Source: Bacillota bacterium (GTDB taxonomy: Bacteria > Bacillota > Desulfitobacteriia > Desulfitobacteriales > Desulfitobacteriaceae). Taken from it: a stretch of DNA of 26,076 nt. Location: NCBI GenBank assembly GCA_023390635.1, contig JAEWCM010000171.1, positions 1-26,076 on the forward strand, written 5' to 3'. Position numbers and translations under genes: made by a program. The notes under the pieces were generated by a model. That model was not told the DNA's origin. It was given only the letters and a program-made list of their open reading frames with translations, and searched no databases. Below are positions 7,332 through 15,035 of the stretch, in pieces; position 1 is the first letter of the stretch, and every line of letters starts with the position of its first letter.

Positions 7332-8507
7332 TTGAAATATGATTTTGATATGGTGATCGACCGTAGCCGCACCCATTCGGTCAAATGGGACAGTGCGGAA
7401 AAAATATTTAAAGCCCAGGGAATTTTGCCGATGTGGGTGGCGGATATGGATTTTACAGCTCCCCAGCCGGTGATTGAGGCTCTGAAACGAAGAGCGGAAC
7501 ACGGTATTTTCGGATATTCTGATCCAGCCCCTTCCTATTATGAGTCCATTCTTCGCTGGATGAAGTCACGCCATGGATGGGAGTTTCCTTCTGATTGGAT
7601 TGTCTTCAGTCCGGGAGTGGTGCCTGCTTTGTATAACCTCGTAAAAATGCTGACTGAACCGGGAGATCAGGTGATGATCCAGTCCCCGGTTTATCCGCCC
7701 TTTTTTCACGCCGTTGAGAGGAATGGCTGTGTGATTGTTGATAGCCCTTTGGTGATTCGCGGGGGCCGTTACGAGATGAATTTTACCGACATGGAAGAGA
7801 AGCTGGCTTCGGGTGTTAAAGTGTTCATTCTCTGCAATCCCCACAATCCGGTAGGAAGAGTATGGACTGAGGAAGAGCTGAGAGAACTGCTCCGCCTCTG
7901 TCGACGCTATCATGTGGTGGTTTTGTCCGATGAGATTCACGGTGATTTGATCTATCCGGGCCACCGGCATGTTCCTTTGTTGAAAGTGGCAGAAGAGGGG
8001 ATGGCAGATCAGGTGATCGTCTGTACCGCCCCCAGTAAAACCTTCAACCTGGCCGGCCTGCAAACGGCCAATTTGATGGTGCCCAATCCCGCCTACCGGA
8101 GTGCTTTGCGCAAGGTGATGGCCGGAGGGGTCCATGAGCCTAATGCCTTTGGCATTGCCGCTCTGGAAGCCGCCTATACGGAAGGAGAGCCATGGCTTGA
8201 GCAGTTGATCTCCTATCTGCAGGGGAATCTCGACTATATGGAGGAATTTATCAGAGAGCGGATGGATAAAGTGAAAATGTTCAGGCCGGAGGGAACCTAT
8301 CTGGTTTGGCTTGACTTCCGTTCCCTGAAAATGAACGGGGAAGAGCTCCAGGAATTTCTGATCCGGGAATGCCGGGTGGGATTGAATGCCGGGTACACCT
8401 TCGGCCCGGGAGGAGAAGGTTTTGCCCGCGTGAACATTGCCTGCCCCAGGTCTACGCTGCAAGCGGGCCTGGAGCGCCTGGAAAAGGGATTGCACACGAT
8501 TCTCTAA
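7332..8507 (+). CDS. MalY/PatB-type aminotransferase, probable C-S beta-lyase
   Basis: A PLP enzyme of fold type I, 391 residues from TTG 7332, the usual family length. Visible motifs are RTHSVKWD near the N terminus, LPMWVADMDF, the substrate loop NPHNPVGRVW, SDEIHGDL (the Asp binds the PLP nitrogen) and SKTFNLAG (Lys forms the Schiff base). The MalY/PatB group cleaves cystathionine and cysteine conjugates to a thiol, pyruvate and ammonia; pure aminotransferase activity cannot be excluded. TTG 7332 follows the SD GGAGG (7317-7321). The in-frame ATG at 7167 would add 55 poorly conserved residues across the intergenic region, so I rejected it. It is divergent from the GntR operon; no clear promoter was found. 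Confidence 0.9.
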   Translation: MKYDFDMVIDRSRTHSVKWDSAEKIFKAQGILPMWVADMDFTAPQPVIEALKRRAEHGIFGYSDPAPSYYESILRWMKSRHGWEFPSDWIVFSPGVVPALYNLVKMLTEPGDQVMIQSPVYPPFFHAVERNGCVIVDSPLVIRGGRYEMNFTDMEEKLASGVKVFILCNPHNPVGRVWTEEELRELLRLCRRYHVVVLSDEIHGDLIYPGHRHVPLLKVAEEGMADQVIVCTAPSKTFNLAGLQTANLMVPNPAYRSALRKVMAGGVHEPNAFGIAALEAAYTEGEPWLEQLISYLQGNLDYMEEFIRERMDKVKMFRPEGTYLVWLDFRSLKMNGEELQEFLIRECRVGLNAGYTFGPGGEGFARVNIACPRSTLQAGLERLEKGLHTIL

Positions 8508-8658
8508 ATACAATATCTGTCGGCTTGCAGCTTGATCAGGGCAGCGTCAGTCAGGTTTTATCTTTATAAATCAGAATAAATACCTAAGGGCAGGAAAAGC
8601 TAATTTTTATGAAATATCTGATTTGCTTTCAATGAGTTGGAAAGAGAGGACGATTTAA

Positions 8659-11600
8659 ATGACGAAAAAGTTAATGAAGACCATGGACGGAAACGAGGCA
8701 GCAGCCCGTGCCTCTTACACTTTAACGGAAATAGCGGCAATCTACCCCATTACACCGTCCACCCCCATGGCTGAATCGGTGGATGAATGGGCAGCCAACG
8801 GCAAGAAGAACCTTTTTGGTCAGCAGGTTACAGTGGCAGAAATGCAGTCTGAGGCAGGAGCGGCCGGTGCAGTGCACGGTTCTCTCCAGGCGGGTACCCT
8901 GACCACGACTTATACCGCTTCCCAGGGACTTTTGCTGATGATTCCCAATATGTTTAAAATGGCCGGAGAATTGCTGCCTGCCGTTTTCCACGTATCAGCC
9001 CGCGCCGTAGCCGTTCAGGCCTTATCAATTTTCGGTGATCATCAGGATGTAATGGCCTGTCGTCAGACCGGCTTTGCCATGCTGGCTTCTTCCAATGTGC
9101 AGGAAGTCCATGATATGGCCTATATTGCCCATCTTTCCGCGATCCGCGGTCGTGTGCCTTTTCTTCATTTCTTTGACGGATTCCGGACTTCCCATGAGAT
9201 CCAGAAGGTGCACCTGATTCCTGACGAGGAAATTGCCAAGTTGGTGGATTGGGAAGGGGTGCAGGCTTTTCGTGACCGGGCCCTCAATCCGGAACATCCG
9301 GTGACCCGCGGAACGGCCCAGAATCCCGACATTTACTTCCAGGCCAGAGAAGCGGCCAATCCTTTTTATGAAGCCATTCCTGACATGGTGGAAAATTATC
9401 TGGCCGAATTTAAGGCCATCACCGGCAGGGAATATCATCTGTTTGACTACTATGGTGCTCCCGATGCGGAAAATATCATCATCGCCATGGGCTCGGTCTG
9501 TGATACTATCGCTGAGACGGTGGATTATCTGAACGGAAAAGGCGAGAAAGTAGGCGTGATCAAGGTCCACCTCTACCGGCCTTTCTCTGCCAAACATTTC
9601 TTGCAGGTACTTCCTCCAACCGTAAAAAAGATTGCCGTTCTGGACCGGACGAAGGAATCAGGAGCTCTGGGCGAACCCCTCTACCTGGATGTGGTCAATC
9701 TGTTCTACAACCAGGACGGCGAGAAACCGTTGATCGTGGGAGGACGTTTCGGCCTTGGTTCAAAAGATACCAGACCGTCCCAGATCATTGCGGTGTTCGA
9801 TAATCTGAAATCTTCTAAACCCAAGAACCGTTTTACGGTGGGCATCAATGACGACGTGACCCACACCTCTCTGCCGGTAGGGGAGAAAGTTAATACGGCC
9901 TCGGAAGGGACCATCAGCTGTAAGTTCTGGGGACTGGGATCTGATGGTACGGTGGGAGCCAATAAGCAGGCCATTAAGATCATCGGGGATAATACCGATC
10001 TGTATGCCCAGGCCTATTTTTCCTATGACAGCAAGAAATCGGGAGGAACCACCGTATCCCATCTGCGCTTTGGGAAAAAGCCGATCCGCTCCACCTATCT
10101 GGTCTACCAGGCAGACTATGTCGCTTGTCATAATCCGGCTTACATTTACAACTATGATCTGCTGGACGGACTGAAGCCGGAAGGGACCTTTGTGCTCAAT
10201 TGCAGCTGGACCGGCGAACAACTGAATGAAAAGCTGCCGGCCTCTTTAAAACGCTATATTGCCCGCCATCATATCAACTTCTACACCATTGATGCGATCG
10301 GCATCGCCCAGGATATTGGCTTGGGCGGGAGGATCAATATGATCATGCAGTCGGCCTTTTTCAAACTGGCCCAGGTGATTCCAGTGGAAGATGCGGTAAA
10401 ATATCTGAAAGATTCCATTGAGAAGAGCTATGGGGAGAAAGGCGAGAAGATTGTGGAGATGAATCGCCGGGCGGTGGATCAAGGGATCGAACGCCTGATT
10501 AAGGTAGAGGTTCCCGCCGATTGGAAAGATGCCCGTGATCAGAAGGACGATGACCGGGAAAGGGACAGTGCGGCTCAAGACTTTTTCCATCAGATTCAGG
10601 CTCCCATGGCCAGAATGGAAGGAGACAACCTGCCGGTCAGTGCGTTTAAAGGCAGGGAGGACGGCACTTTCCCCAACGGCACCACCATTAACGAAAAGCG
10701 GGGCATCGCTGTGAACGTTCCCCAATGGCAGATAGAAAACTGCATCCAATGCAATCAGTGCTCCTATGTCTGCCCTCATGCCACCATCAGACCATTCCTC
10801 CTGAATGAAGAAGAACTGGCAGCAGCTCCCGAGGGATTTGAGACCAAGCCGGCCATCGGCAAGGAATTTGCCGGGCTTGGGTACCGCATCCAAGTGTCTC
10901 CTCTTGACTGCACCGGTTGCGGCAACTGTGCCAACACCTGTCCGGCTAAGGAAAAGGCACTGGTGATGCAGCCGGCGGAACAGGAAGTCGCCCGGGAGAA
11001 GGAACATTGGGACTTCGCGATAACCATCCCTTCCAAAGTCCAGCTCACCAATCGGCAAACCTTAAAAGGCAGTCAGTTTGCCCAGCCTCTGCTGGAATTC
11101 AGTGGTGCCTGCCCAGGCTGTGGAGAAACTCCTTATGTAAAATTGCTGACCCAGCTGTTCGGGGAAAGAATGTATCAGGCCAATGCCACAGGCTGTTCCT
11201 CCATCTGGGGAGCCAGCGCACCGTCCACCGCTTTCTGCACAAACCACGAAGGCAAAGGACCGGCCTGGGCCAATTCCCTCTTCGAGGATAATGCAGAATT
11301 TGGCTATGGCACCTATCTGGGAGTCAAGCAGCTGCGCAACAAATTGGCAGACCTGATGCAGAACGCTTTGCAGTCCGATTATCCCGCTGAAGTGAAAGAG
11401 GCTTTCCAGGCGTGGCTGGATGGCAAAGAGGATTCCGCCCTTTCCGAAGCGGCAAGCCGCAAAATCATCAGCCTGCTTGAGCGTCCCGAGTACGCGGGTG
11501 ATGGGGTAATGCAGGAAATCGCCGCCAAGAAGGATCATTTAATTAAAAAGTCTCATTGGATTGTAGGCGGCGACGGCTGGGCCTACGATATCGGATACGG

Positions 11601-12198
11601 CGGTCTAGACCATGTACTGGCTTCCGGCGAGAATGTCAATGTGCTAGTTATGGATACGGAGGTTTATTCCAATACGGGCGGTCAGTCCTCCAAAGCCACA
11701 CCAACGGCAGCGGTGGCCAAGTTCGCCGCTTCCGGCAAAAAGATCCGCAAAAAGGATTTAGGAATGATGGCTATGAGCTATGAATATGTTTATGTGGCCC
11801 AGATTGCTATGGGTGCTAACATGAACCAGACCTTAAAAGCTATTGCCGAAGCGGAAAAATACGACGGCCCCTCCCTGATCATTGCCTATGCTCCATGCAT
11901 CAGCCATGGCATTAAGAGTGGCATGAGCACCAGCATTGCCGAATCAAAAAAGGCAGTGGACACCGGATACTGGCATTTATACCGCTATAACCCGGAACTG
12001 CGCGAAGCTGGAAATAATCCCTTTATCCTGGATTCCAAAGAACCGACCGCTTCCTTCCAGGATTTCATCAGAGGAGAGGTCCGCTACACTTCCTTGCTGA
12101 AGACCTTCCCCGAACATGCGGAAGCCTTGTTTGCCGCAGCGGAAGAGCATGCTAAAGAGCGTTATGCCGCTTATAAGCGTCTGGCCAGGGAAGAATAA
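8659..12198 (+). CDS. nifJ: Pyruvate:ferredoxin (flavodoxin) oxidoreductase, single chain
   Basis: A 1179-residue homodimer-type PFOR converting pyruvate, CoA and oxidised ferredoxin to acetyl-CoA, CO2 and reduced ferredoxin in the cytoplasm, central to anaerobic carbon and energy flow. Domains in order: the pyruvate-binding N-terminal domain with AIYPITPSTPMAE; the gamma-like domain; a ferredoxin-like region with two 4Fe-4S motifs, CIQCNQCSYVCP from residue ~695 and CTGCGNCANTCP from ~751; the CPGCGETP cluster ligands near 816; and the TPP site GGDGWAYDIGYGG (~970) with NTGGQSSKATP. All key residues are present and the length is normal. SD AGAGAGGA precedes ATG 8659. It is a single gene closed by a strong hairpin downstream. 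Confidence 0.97.
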   Translation: MTKKLMKTMDGNEAAARASYTLTEIAAIYPITPSTPMAESVDEWAANGKKNLFGQQVTVAEMQSEAGAAGAVHGSLQAGTLTTTYTASQGLLLMIPNMFKMAGELLPAVFHVSARAVAVQALSIFGDHQDVMACRQTGFAMLASSNVQEVHDMAYIAHLSAIRGRVPFLHFFDGFRTSHEIQKVHLIPDEEIAKLVDWEGVQAFRDRALNPEHPVTRGTAQNPDIYFQAREAANPFYEAIPDMVENYLAEFKAITGREYHLFDYYGAPDAENIIIAMGSVCDTIAETVDYLNGKGEKVGVIKVHLYRPFSAKHFLQVLPPTVKKIAVLDRTKESGALGEPLYLDVVNLFYNQDGEKPLIVGGRFGLGSKDTRPSQIIAVFDNLKSSKPKNRFTVGINDDVTHTSLPVGEKVNTASEGTISCKFWGLGSDGTVGANKQAIKIIGDNTDLYAQAYFSYDSKKSGGTTVSHLRFGKKPIRSTYLVYQADYVACHNPAYIYNYDLLDGLKPEGTFVLNCSWTGEQLNEKLPASLKRYIARHHINFYTIDAIGIAQDIGLGGRINMIMQSAFFKLAQVIPVEDAVKYLKDSIEKSYGEKGEKIVEMNRRAVDQGIERLIKVEVPADWKDARDQKDDDRERDSAAQDFFHQIQAPMARMEGDNLPVSAFKGREDGTFPNGTTINEKRGIAVNVPQWQIENCIQCNQCSYVCPHATIRPFLLNEEELAAAPEGFETKPAIGKEFAGLGYRIQVSPLDCTGCGNCANTCPAKEKALVMQPAEQEVAREKEHWDFAITIPSKVQLTNRQTLKGSQFAQPLLEFSGACPGCGETPYVKLLTQLFGERMYQANATGCSSIWGASAPSTAFCTNHEGKGPAWANSLFEDNAEFGYGTYLGVKQLRNKLADLMQNALQSDYPAEVKEAFQAWLDGKEDSALSEAASRKIISLLERPEYAGDGVMQEIAAKKDHLIKKSHWIVGGDGWAYDIGYGGLDHVLASGENVNVLVMDTEVYSNTGGQSSKATPTAAVAKFAASGKKIRKKDLGMMAMSYEYVYVAQIAMGANMNQTLKAIAEAEKYDGPSLIIAYAPCISHGIKSGMSTSIAESKKAVDTGYWHLYRYNPELREAGNNPFILDSKEPTASFQDFIRGEVRYTSLLKTFPEHAEALFAAAEEHAKERYAAYKRLAREE

Positions 12199-12250
12199 GC
12201 AGCCCAGGTAATGCGAGGGGCTGGCGCCAAACTATAATTTGTCTGCTTGA

Positions 12251-12451
12251 GGGAGTGCCGGAGGCAGGCCCAGGATACTCCGCGAGCACGCTAACGCAAC
12301 TAAAAAAACGGGATTCAGGCTAACAAGTCAAAACCCTTGGGTCATTCTAAAAGTGAACCTTGACTTGTTTGACGCCTGAACCCCGTTTTTTTTTGACGTT
12401 GCTCTCGCGAATCGCTCACTTGCGTATCCTGTGCCATCAGGGTGTCTCCCC
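12251..12451. repeat. Long imperfect inverted repeat A
   Basis: The outer arms, GGGAG...CAGGATAC (12251-12277) and their counterpart GTATCCTG...CTCCC (12424-12451), pair over ~27 bases with gaps. Then CGCGAG (12281-12286) pairs with CTCGCG, and GCAAC with GTTGC. The core is a near-perfect stem of A7-CGGG, TTCAGGC and AACAAGTCAA with their complements. The whole could fold as a ~200-base foldback. Its length and bulged arms exceed an ordinary terminator. Confidence 0.6.
12302..12394. terminator. Core hairpin after nifJ, probable bidirectional terminator
   Basis: A7CGGG-TTCAGGC-AACAAGTCAA on the left (12302-12331) pairs with TTGACTTGTT-GCCTGAA-CCCG-T9 on the right (12360-12394), with small bulges. 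Nine T follow on the plus strand and seven on the minus strand, so it can end nifJ transcription and also transcripts coming from the DUF3787 side. Confidence 0.7.
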
Positions 12452-12506
12452 AGTCTATTGAGGTTGTGCTTTGCCGAATTAGACCTACCACTAAAGAGGA
12501 TAATCA

Positions 12507-12658
12507 GGCCCGGTAAAGCAGCATAAGCAGGCCCAGTGCTGATAGATTCAGCGCTAAGCGGAGCAGGAGGCGGAGCGCGGCCTTTAGCGCCATGGAGGGC
12601 GCTATGGCCGAAAAGCGAATCTATCAGCTCTGGGCCGACTTGCATAGGTTGCCGGGCC
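12507..12658. repeat. Long imperfect inverted repeat B
   Basis: Three nested arms are seen. GGCCCGG (12507-12513) pairs with CCGGGCC (12652-12658). GGCCCAGTGCTGATAGATTC (12530-12549) pairs with 12617-12636 over 20 positions with one mismatch. The inner CGGCC-AGCGCC (12578-12591) pairs with GGCGCT-GGCCG (12598-12610). No T run follows, so it is not a normal terminator. The bases ATAAT flank it on both sides (12500-12504 and 12663-12667), which could be a target duplication or chance. Confidence 0.6.
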
Positions 12659-12686
12659 GACAATAATTAAAGTTTTTGCGTCAGCC

Positions 12687-12902
12687 TCATTTTTGGTTAT
12701 CATCCACCCATTCCTTGGCATTAATGGTTTCGAAAAGGCCGGGTATGCCGATCAGGGATTCAGGCCTGACCGTTTCGATATCTGCCCAGGCGGCGGTGGT
12801 ATGATTTTCAATCGGCTCGGAAGCCAGAGGCCCTTTGGCCTCCTTGTCCGCACTGGAGTTTTTCTGCTTTTGGTTCAATGGATCAGGAAAATGTTTGTCC
12901 AT
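12687..12902 (-). CDS. Small spore protein, DUF3787 (CDIF630_02480-like)
   Basis: A 71-residue, hydrophilic, cysteine-free protein. The ending TTAAWADIETVRPES then IPG...NAKEWVDDNQ matches my recollection of DUF3787, a short family annotated as spore protein in Clostridia; the N-terminal DPLNQKQKNSSADKEAKGP is also typical. Biochemical function is unknown. ATG 12902 follows the SD AGGAGGG at 6 bases. An in-frame ATG 30 bases upstream lacks an SD. The SD lies in the loop and the ATG in the stem of a perfect 13-bp inverted repeat (12896-12931). On the minus strand the same repeat contains CATACTA, a match to a forespore sigma-G -10 box. It lies 63 bases after the RHH gene but probably has its own control. 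Confidence 0.75.
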   Translation of the reverse strand: MDKHFPDPLNQKQKNSSADKEAKGPLASEPIENHTTAAWADIETVRPESLIGIPGLFETINAKEWVDDNQK

Positions 12903-12931
12903 ACTAATCCCTCCTGGAATTAGTATGGACA
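12896..12931 (-). promoter_or_regulatory. Perfect 13-bp hairpin around the DUF3787 start
   Basis: TGTCCATACTAAT (12896-12908) and ATTAGTATGGACA (12919-12931) are exact reverse complements around a 10-base loop. In the minus-strand RNA the loop exposes AGGAGGG and the 3' arm holds the start codon. The 5' arm on that strand also reads CATACTA (plus 12927-12921), resembling a sigma-G -10 element; if used, transcription would start inside the loop and the RNA hairpin would not form. Confidence 0.6.
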
Positions 12932-12965
12932 TTTTTAATTTCCTTATGACAACATTTAGCAGTGA

Positions 12966-13151
12966 TCAATCCTGGGCAGGTGAGGGTTCTGCCTTTTCTC
13001 CTTTGCCCAGTCGGTTGGCTTTGCGCAGGGCATCACGGAGGAGAAATTCAATGTGGGCGTTAACACTTCTCAGTTCATCGTCGGCCCATTTTTCCAGAGC
13101 GGAGTAGATGGCAGGATCAAGGCGCAGCGGGAACTGTTTTTTCGCTGACAT
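12966..13151 (-). CDS. Ribbon-helix-helix (Arc-like) DNA-binding protein
   Basis: A 61-residue protein. KKQFPLRLDPAIYSALEKWADDELRSVNAHIEFLL fits the Arc/MetJ ribbon-helix-helix fold (given here by its landmarks: the beta strand FPLRL, helix A IYSALEKWA, turn SVNAH, helix B IEFLLRDAL). The charged tail has no known domain. It should bind DNA as a dimer of dimers. ATG 13151 follows AGGAG and lies 8 bases after the SPFH stop codon, so the two are in one operon. No toxin gene is adjacent, which argues against a toxin-antitoxin pair. A palindrome over the operon promoter is a candidate target. Confidence 0.8.
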   Translation of the reverse strand: MSAKKQFPLRLDPAIYSALEKWADDELRSVNAHIEFLLRDALRKANRLGKGEKAEPSPAQD

Positions 13152-13159
13152 AACGGCTC

Positions 13160-14023
13160 CTAATAAAGAGACCCTGAGTTAATCACAGGTTGAGCGGAGC
13201 GTTCGGAAACGATAGCCACCAGCAGATTGTTGACCATGGCGGCTTTCCGCTCTTCGTCCAGCTTGACTGTGCCGTCTTTTTCCAGGTTCTCGATGGCCAT
13301 ATGCACCATGCCCACGGCTCCCTCCACAATTTTTTGCCGGGCGGCCAGAATGGCGTCGGCTTGCTGGCGCTGCAGCATGGCTCCGGCAATTTCCGTTGAG
13401 TAGGCCAGATGGGTAAGGCGGGCCTCCAGCACCTCCACACCGGCAATCTGTAAACGTTCCTGTAATTCACCGGCCAGTTCCTTAGCAATCTCCTCCGCAT
13501 TCCCCCGCAAGGACATCGAAGATTCATTTTCAAAGCTGTCATAAGGGTAACGGCTGGATACGTGGCGCAAAGCGGTTTCACTTTGGATTTCCACAAATTC
13601 GCCGTACTTTTCCACGTCAAAGATTGCCTTAGCCGTGTCTATAACCCGGTAAACGACAACAGTGGCGATCTCAATCGGGTTGCCTTCCACATCATTTACT
13701 TTCAGCGTTTTGCTGTTAAAATTGCTCACTCTGAGGGAAACTCCTTTACGCAGAGAAAACGGCAGGGTAAACCATAATCCCGCTTCTCGGATCGTTCCCT
13801 TATAGCTGCCGAAGAACATCACGACTACAGCCTTGTTGGGTTGGACAATGGAGATTCCGGTCAACAGGATAACACCAATGATTGCCAAGGCGATTCCGGC
13901 AATCAAAATGGCAGGCGTTGATTCTTCAAACTGAGCTGCCAGGGCACAGCCACCGATAATTAGGGCTAGTGACAGGATAAAAACGAGGAATCCATTCACC
14001 TTCCATGCTTTTCTTTCTACCAT
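13160..14023 (-). CDS. SPFH/band 7 domain membrane protein
   Basis: A 287-residue protein. Two hydrophobic segments (FLVFILSLALIIGGCALAA and ILIAGIALAIIGVILLTGI) at residues ~10-55 anchor it. The SPFH domain follows, with QPNKAVVVMFFGSYKGTI, GLWFTLPF, VIDTAKAIFDVEKY, ALRHVSSRYP and the helical ELQERLQIAGVEVLEARLTHL segment. Family members (stomatin, flotillin, HflK/C) build membrane scaffolds or regulate proteases; the partner here is unknown, and no NfeD or protease gene is adjacent. SD AAAGGAGG precedes ATG 14023. It is the first gene of an operon with the RHH protein. Confidence 0.92.
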   Translation of the reverse strand: MVERKAWKVNGFLVFILSLALIIGGCALAAQFEESTPAILIAGIALAIIGVILLTGISIVQPNKAVVVMFFGSYKGTIREAGLWFTLPFSLRKGVSLRVSNFNSKTLKVNDVEGNPIEIATVVVYRVIDTAKAIFDVEKYGEFVEIQSETALRHVSSRYPYDSFENESSMSLRGNAEEIAKELAGELQERLQIAGVEVLEARLTHLAYSTEIAGAMLQRQQADAILAARQKIVEGAVGMVHMAIENLEKDGTVKLDEERKAAMVNNLLVAIVSERSAQPVINSGSLY

Positions 14024-14058
14024 AATTCTATTCCTCCTTTATGTAATGTTATATTCAA

Positions 14059-14087
14059 ATGATATCATATTTATATCATGTTGGCAA
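14059..14087 (-). promoter_or_regulatory. Promoter and palindrome of the SPFH-RHH operon
   Basis: On the minus strand TTGCCA (plus 14087-14082, 5/6), a 17-base spacer and TATCAT (plus 14064-14059, 5/6) form a good sigma-A promoter, ~35 bases before the SPFH gene. ATGATAT (14059-14065) and ATATCAT (14073-14079) form a 7-bp dyad that covers the -10 and part of the spacer. It could be the operator of the RHH protein (inference). Confidence 0.6.
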
Positions 14088-14130
14088 ACGAGGTTTAATT
14101 TTAAAAGAAAACAATAGGAGTAAATAAAGA

Positions 14131-14167
14131 AAAATACAAAAAAGAGGTTGCTGGACAACAACCTCTT
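14131..14167 (-). terminator. Terminator of the P-loop ATPase gene
   Basis: On the minus strand AAGAGGTTG (14167-14159) pairs with CAACCTCTT (14150-14142) around an 8-base loop, followed by TTTTGTATTTTT. It lies 23 bases past the ATPase stop codon, in the right orientation. Confidence 0.75.
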
Positions 14168-14189
14168 AGATGATAAATTATGTGATAGG

Positions 14190-14891
14190 TTAAGCAATTT
14201 TGAAATAGATTTGTTCTTGCTGACGGGGAAGGTAATAAAATCCGTTTTGTTTTTCCGTGTGATCGCCGAATTCACTGATTTCAAAAGAGGTGTTCAGCAG
14301 TTTATTAGCTGTTTTTATAAGGGGAATAGAGAGAGGGTTGAGGAGAATGGAGTGATTTTGGTGAAATAAGGAATGAGGGACATAAGACATATCCGGTTCT
14401 GCACTCAATATGCTCCAAAGCTCAAGAGGGGCTGCTTCTGGAATTAAAGTCCGACTGATGTAAAAAAGACGGTTGATTTGTTCCAACAAAAACTCACTAT
14501 GCCAAAACTTGTTGGGGAAATCGAAAAATACCCGAATAGGTACTTTATCCACGGTGGGATCAAGGGCATAATTAGAGAGGCATTCAAGAAAGGTGTGCAT
14601 GCGGGGAAGATAGTCACAGGCTGCATAATAAATGCCGGGTTTATCAGGAGCCGTTACCCAACTCAGATCAGATGAATAGGGGTGGATATGCGCTATCGGC
14701 GTACGCTCTGAACTGTTGTGCCAAAGATGTTTAGGATGATCGGTCAGGACGACATTAATAAAACTCGTTCCGCTGAATTCTTTGGTTTGCAGCAAAGACC
14801 AGATGAGTCTGCTTTTTCCTATGCCTGCTGCGCCAAGCATTAAATGGTTGCCAGAAACAAACCCTTTAAAAGGCTGAACATCATGCTCCAT
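14190..14891 (-). CDS. P-loop ATPase of unknown function
   Basis: A predicted 233-residue cytosolic protein. LMLGAAGIGKSRLIWSLL near residue 20 is a clear Walker A motif. RVFFDFP (~125) is a possible Walker B, but no acidic residue follows the Asp. The sequence between and the C terminus (GFYYLPRQQEQIYFKI) loosely recall HerA/FtsK/TraG-like pumping ATPases, but I do not recognise the family and give no function. ATG 14891 has the SD GGGAG at 8 bases; an ATG 6 bases upstream is too close to it. The gene is AT-rich compared with the surrounding housekeeping genes, and lies in one unit with a membrane protein upstream and a terminator downstream. Phage, plasmid or defence origin is possible but unproved. 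Confidence 0.7.
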   Translation of the reverse strand: MEHDVQPFKGFVSGNHLMLGAAGIGKSRLIWSLLQTKEFSGTSFINVVLTDHPKHLWHNSSERTPIAHIHPYSSDLSWVTAPDKPGIYYAACDYLPRMHTFLECLSNYALDPTVDKVPIRVFFDFPNKFWHSEFLLEQINRLFYISRTLIPEAAPLELWSILSAEPDMSYVPHSLFHQNHSILLNPLSIPLIKTANKLLNTSFEISEFGDHTEKQNGFYYLPRQQEQIYFKIA

Positions 14892-14908
14892 ATCCATTAC
14901 TCCCTCTC

Positions 14909-15011
14909 TTTATTTATTTTCCGGTACAAAATAACCTTTAAATAAGGGTTCTCCGTAAAAACAAGATTCCCTCCTTTCATTGCAGAAGATCAATATGGTT
15001 TTATTTTCCAT
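14909..15011 (-). pseudogene. Small ORF, apparently frameshifted
   Basis: ATG 15011 opens MENKTILIFCNERRESCFYG, continuing EPLF and a stop at 14937-14939 (24 residues). Shifting one base at the T4 run (14943 and neighbours, sequence TATTTTAAA on the minus strand) continues smoothly as KGYFVPENK to a stop at 14909. A 33-residue protein with a one-base T insertion is therefore plausible. It lies between the membrane protein and the ATPase on the same strand; the nearest SD-like GGAG is ~10 bases upstream. It could equally be non-coding. Confidence 0.3.
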
Positions 15012-15035
15012 AGTCTAAAGGCTCCATTTCTTTAT

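Larger units (their letters stand above)
12199..12686. other. Gene-free stretch with two long imperfect inverted repeats
   Basis: 488 bases between nifJ and the DUF3787 gene. No ORF here looks like a protein; the longest, on the minus strand, runs through the palindromes. The stretch is filled by two adjacent foldback structures, 12251-12451 and 12507-12658, annotated separately. They could be terminators plus a small structured RNA, or remnants of a non-coding mobile repeat. Confidence 0.6.

Noticed and set aside
7566..8513. 315-codon open frame on the minus strand opposite the MalY-type gene
   Set aside because: Fully antisense to a clear PLP enzyme; His/Gln-rich composition typical of a reverse-complement shadow.
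10246..11058. 270-codon open frame on the minus strand within nifJ
   Set aside because: It lies antisense to conserved PFOR domains including Fe-S motifs, has no SD and no protein-like features; it is a shadow of the codon bias of nifJ.
12328..12663. 111-codon open frame on the minus strand
   Set aside because: It runs through both long inverted repeats, so its sequence is explained by the palindromes, and it has no recognisable domain.
12500..12667. Insertion element with 5-bp target duplication ATAAT
   Set aside because: A 5-base AT repeat is easily due to chance and there is no transposase; kept only as a hint within the repeat B finding.
12966..13151. RHH protein as antitoxin of a toxin-antitoxin pair
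   Set aside because: Neighbours are an SPFH membrane protein and a spore protein; no small toxin gene is adjacent.
13183..13620. 145-codon minus-strand ORF, Trp-rich, within the SPFH gene
   Set aside because: Same-strand alternative frame of the SPFH coding sequence, which has a clear SPFH domain.
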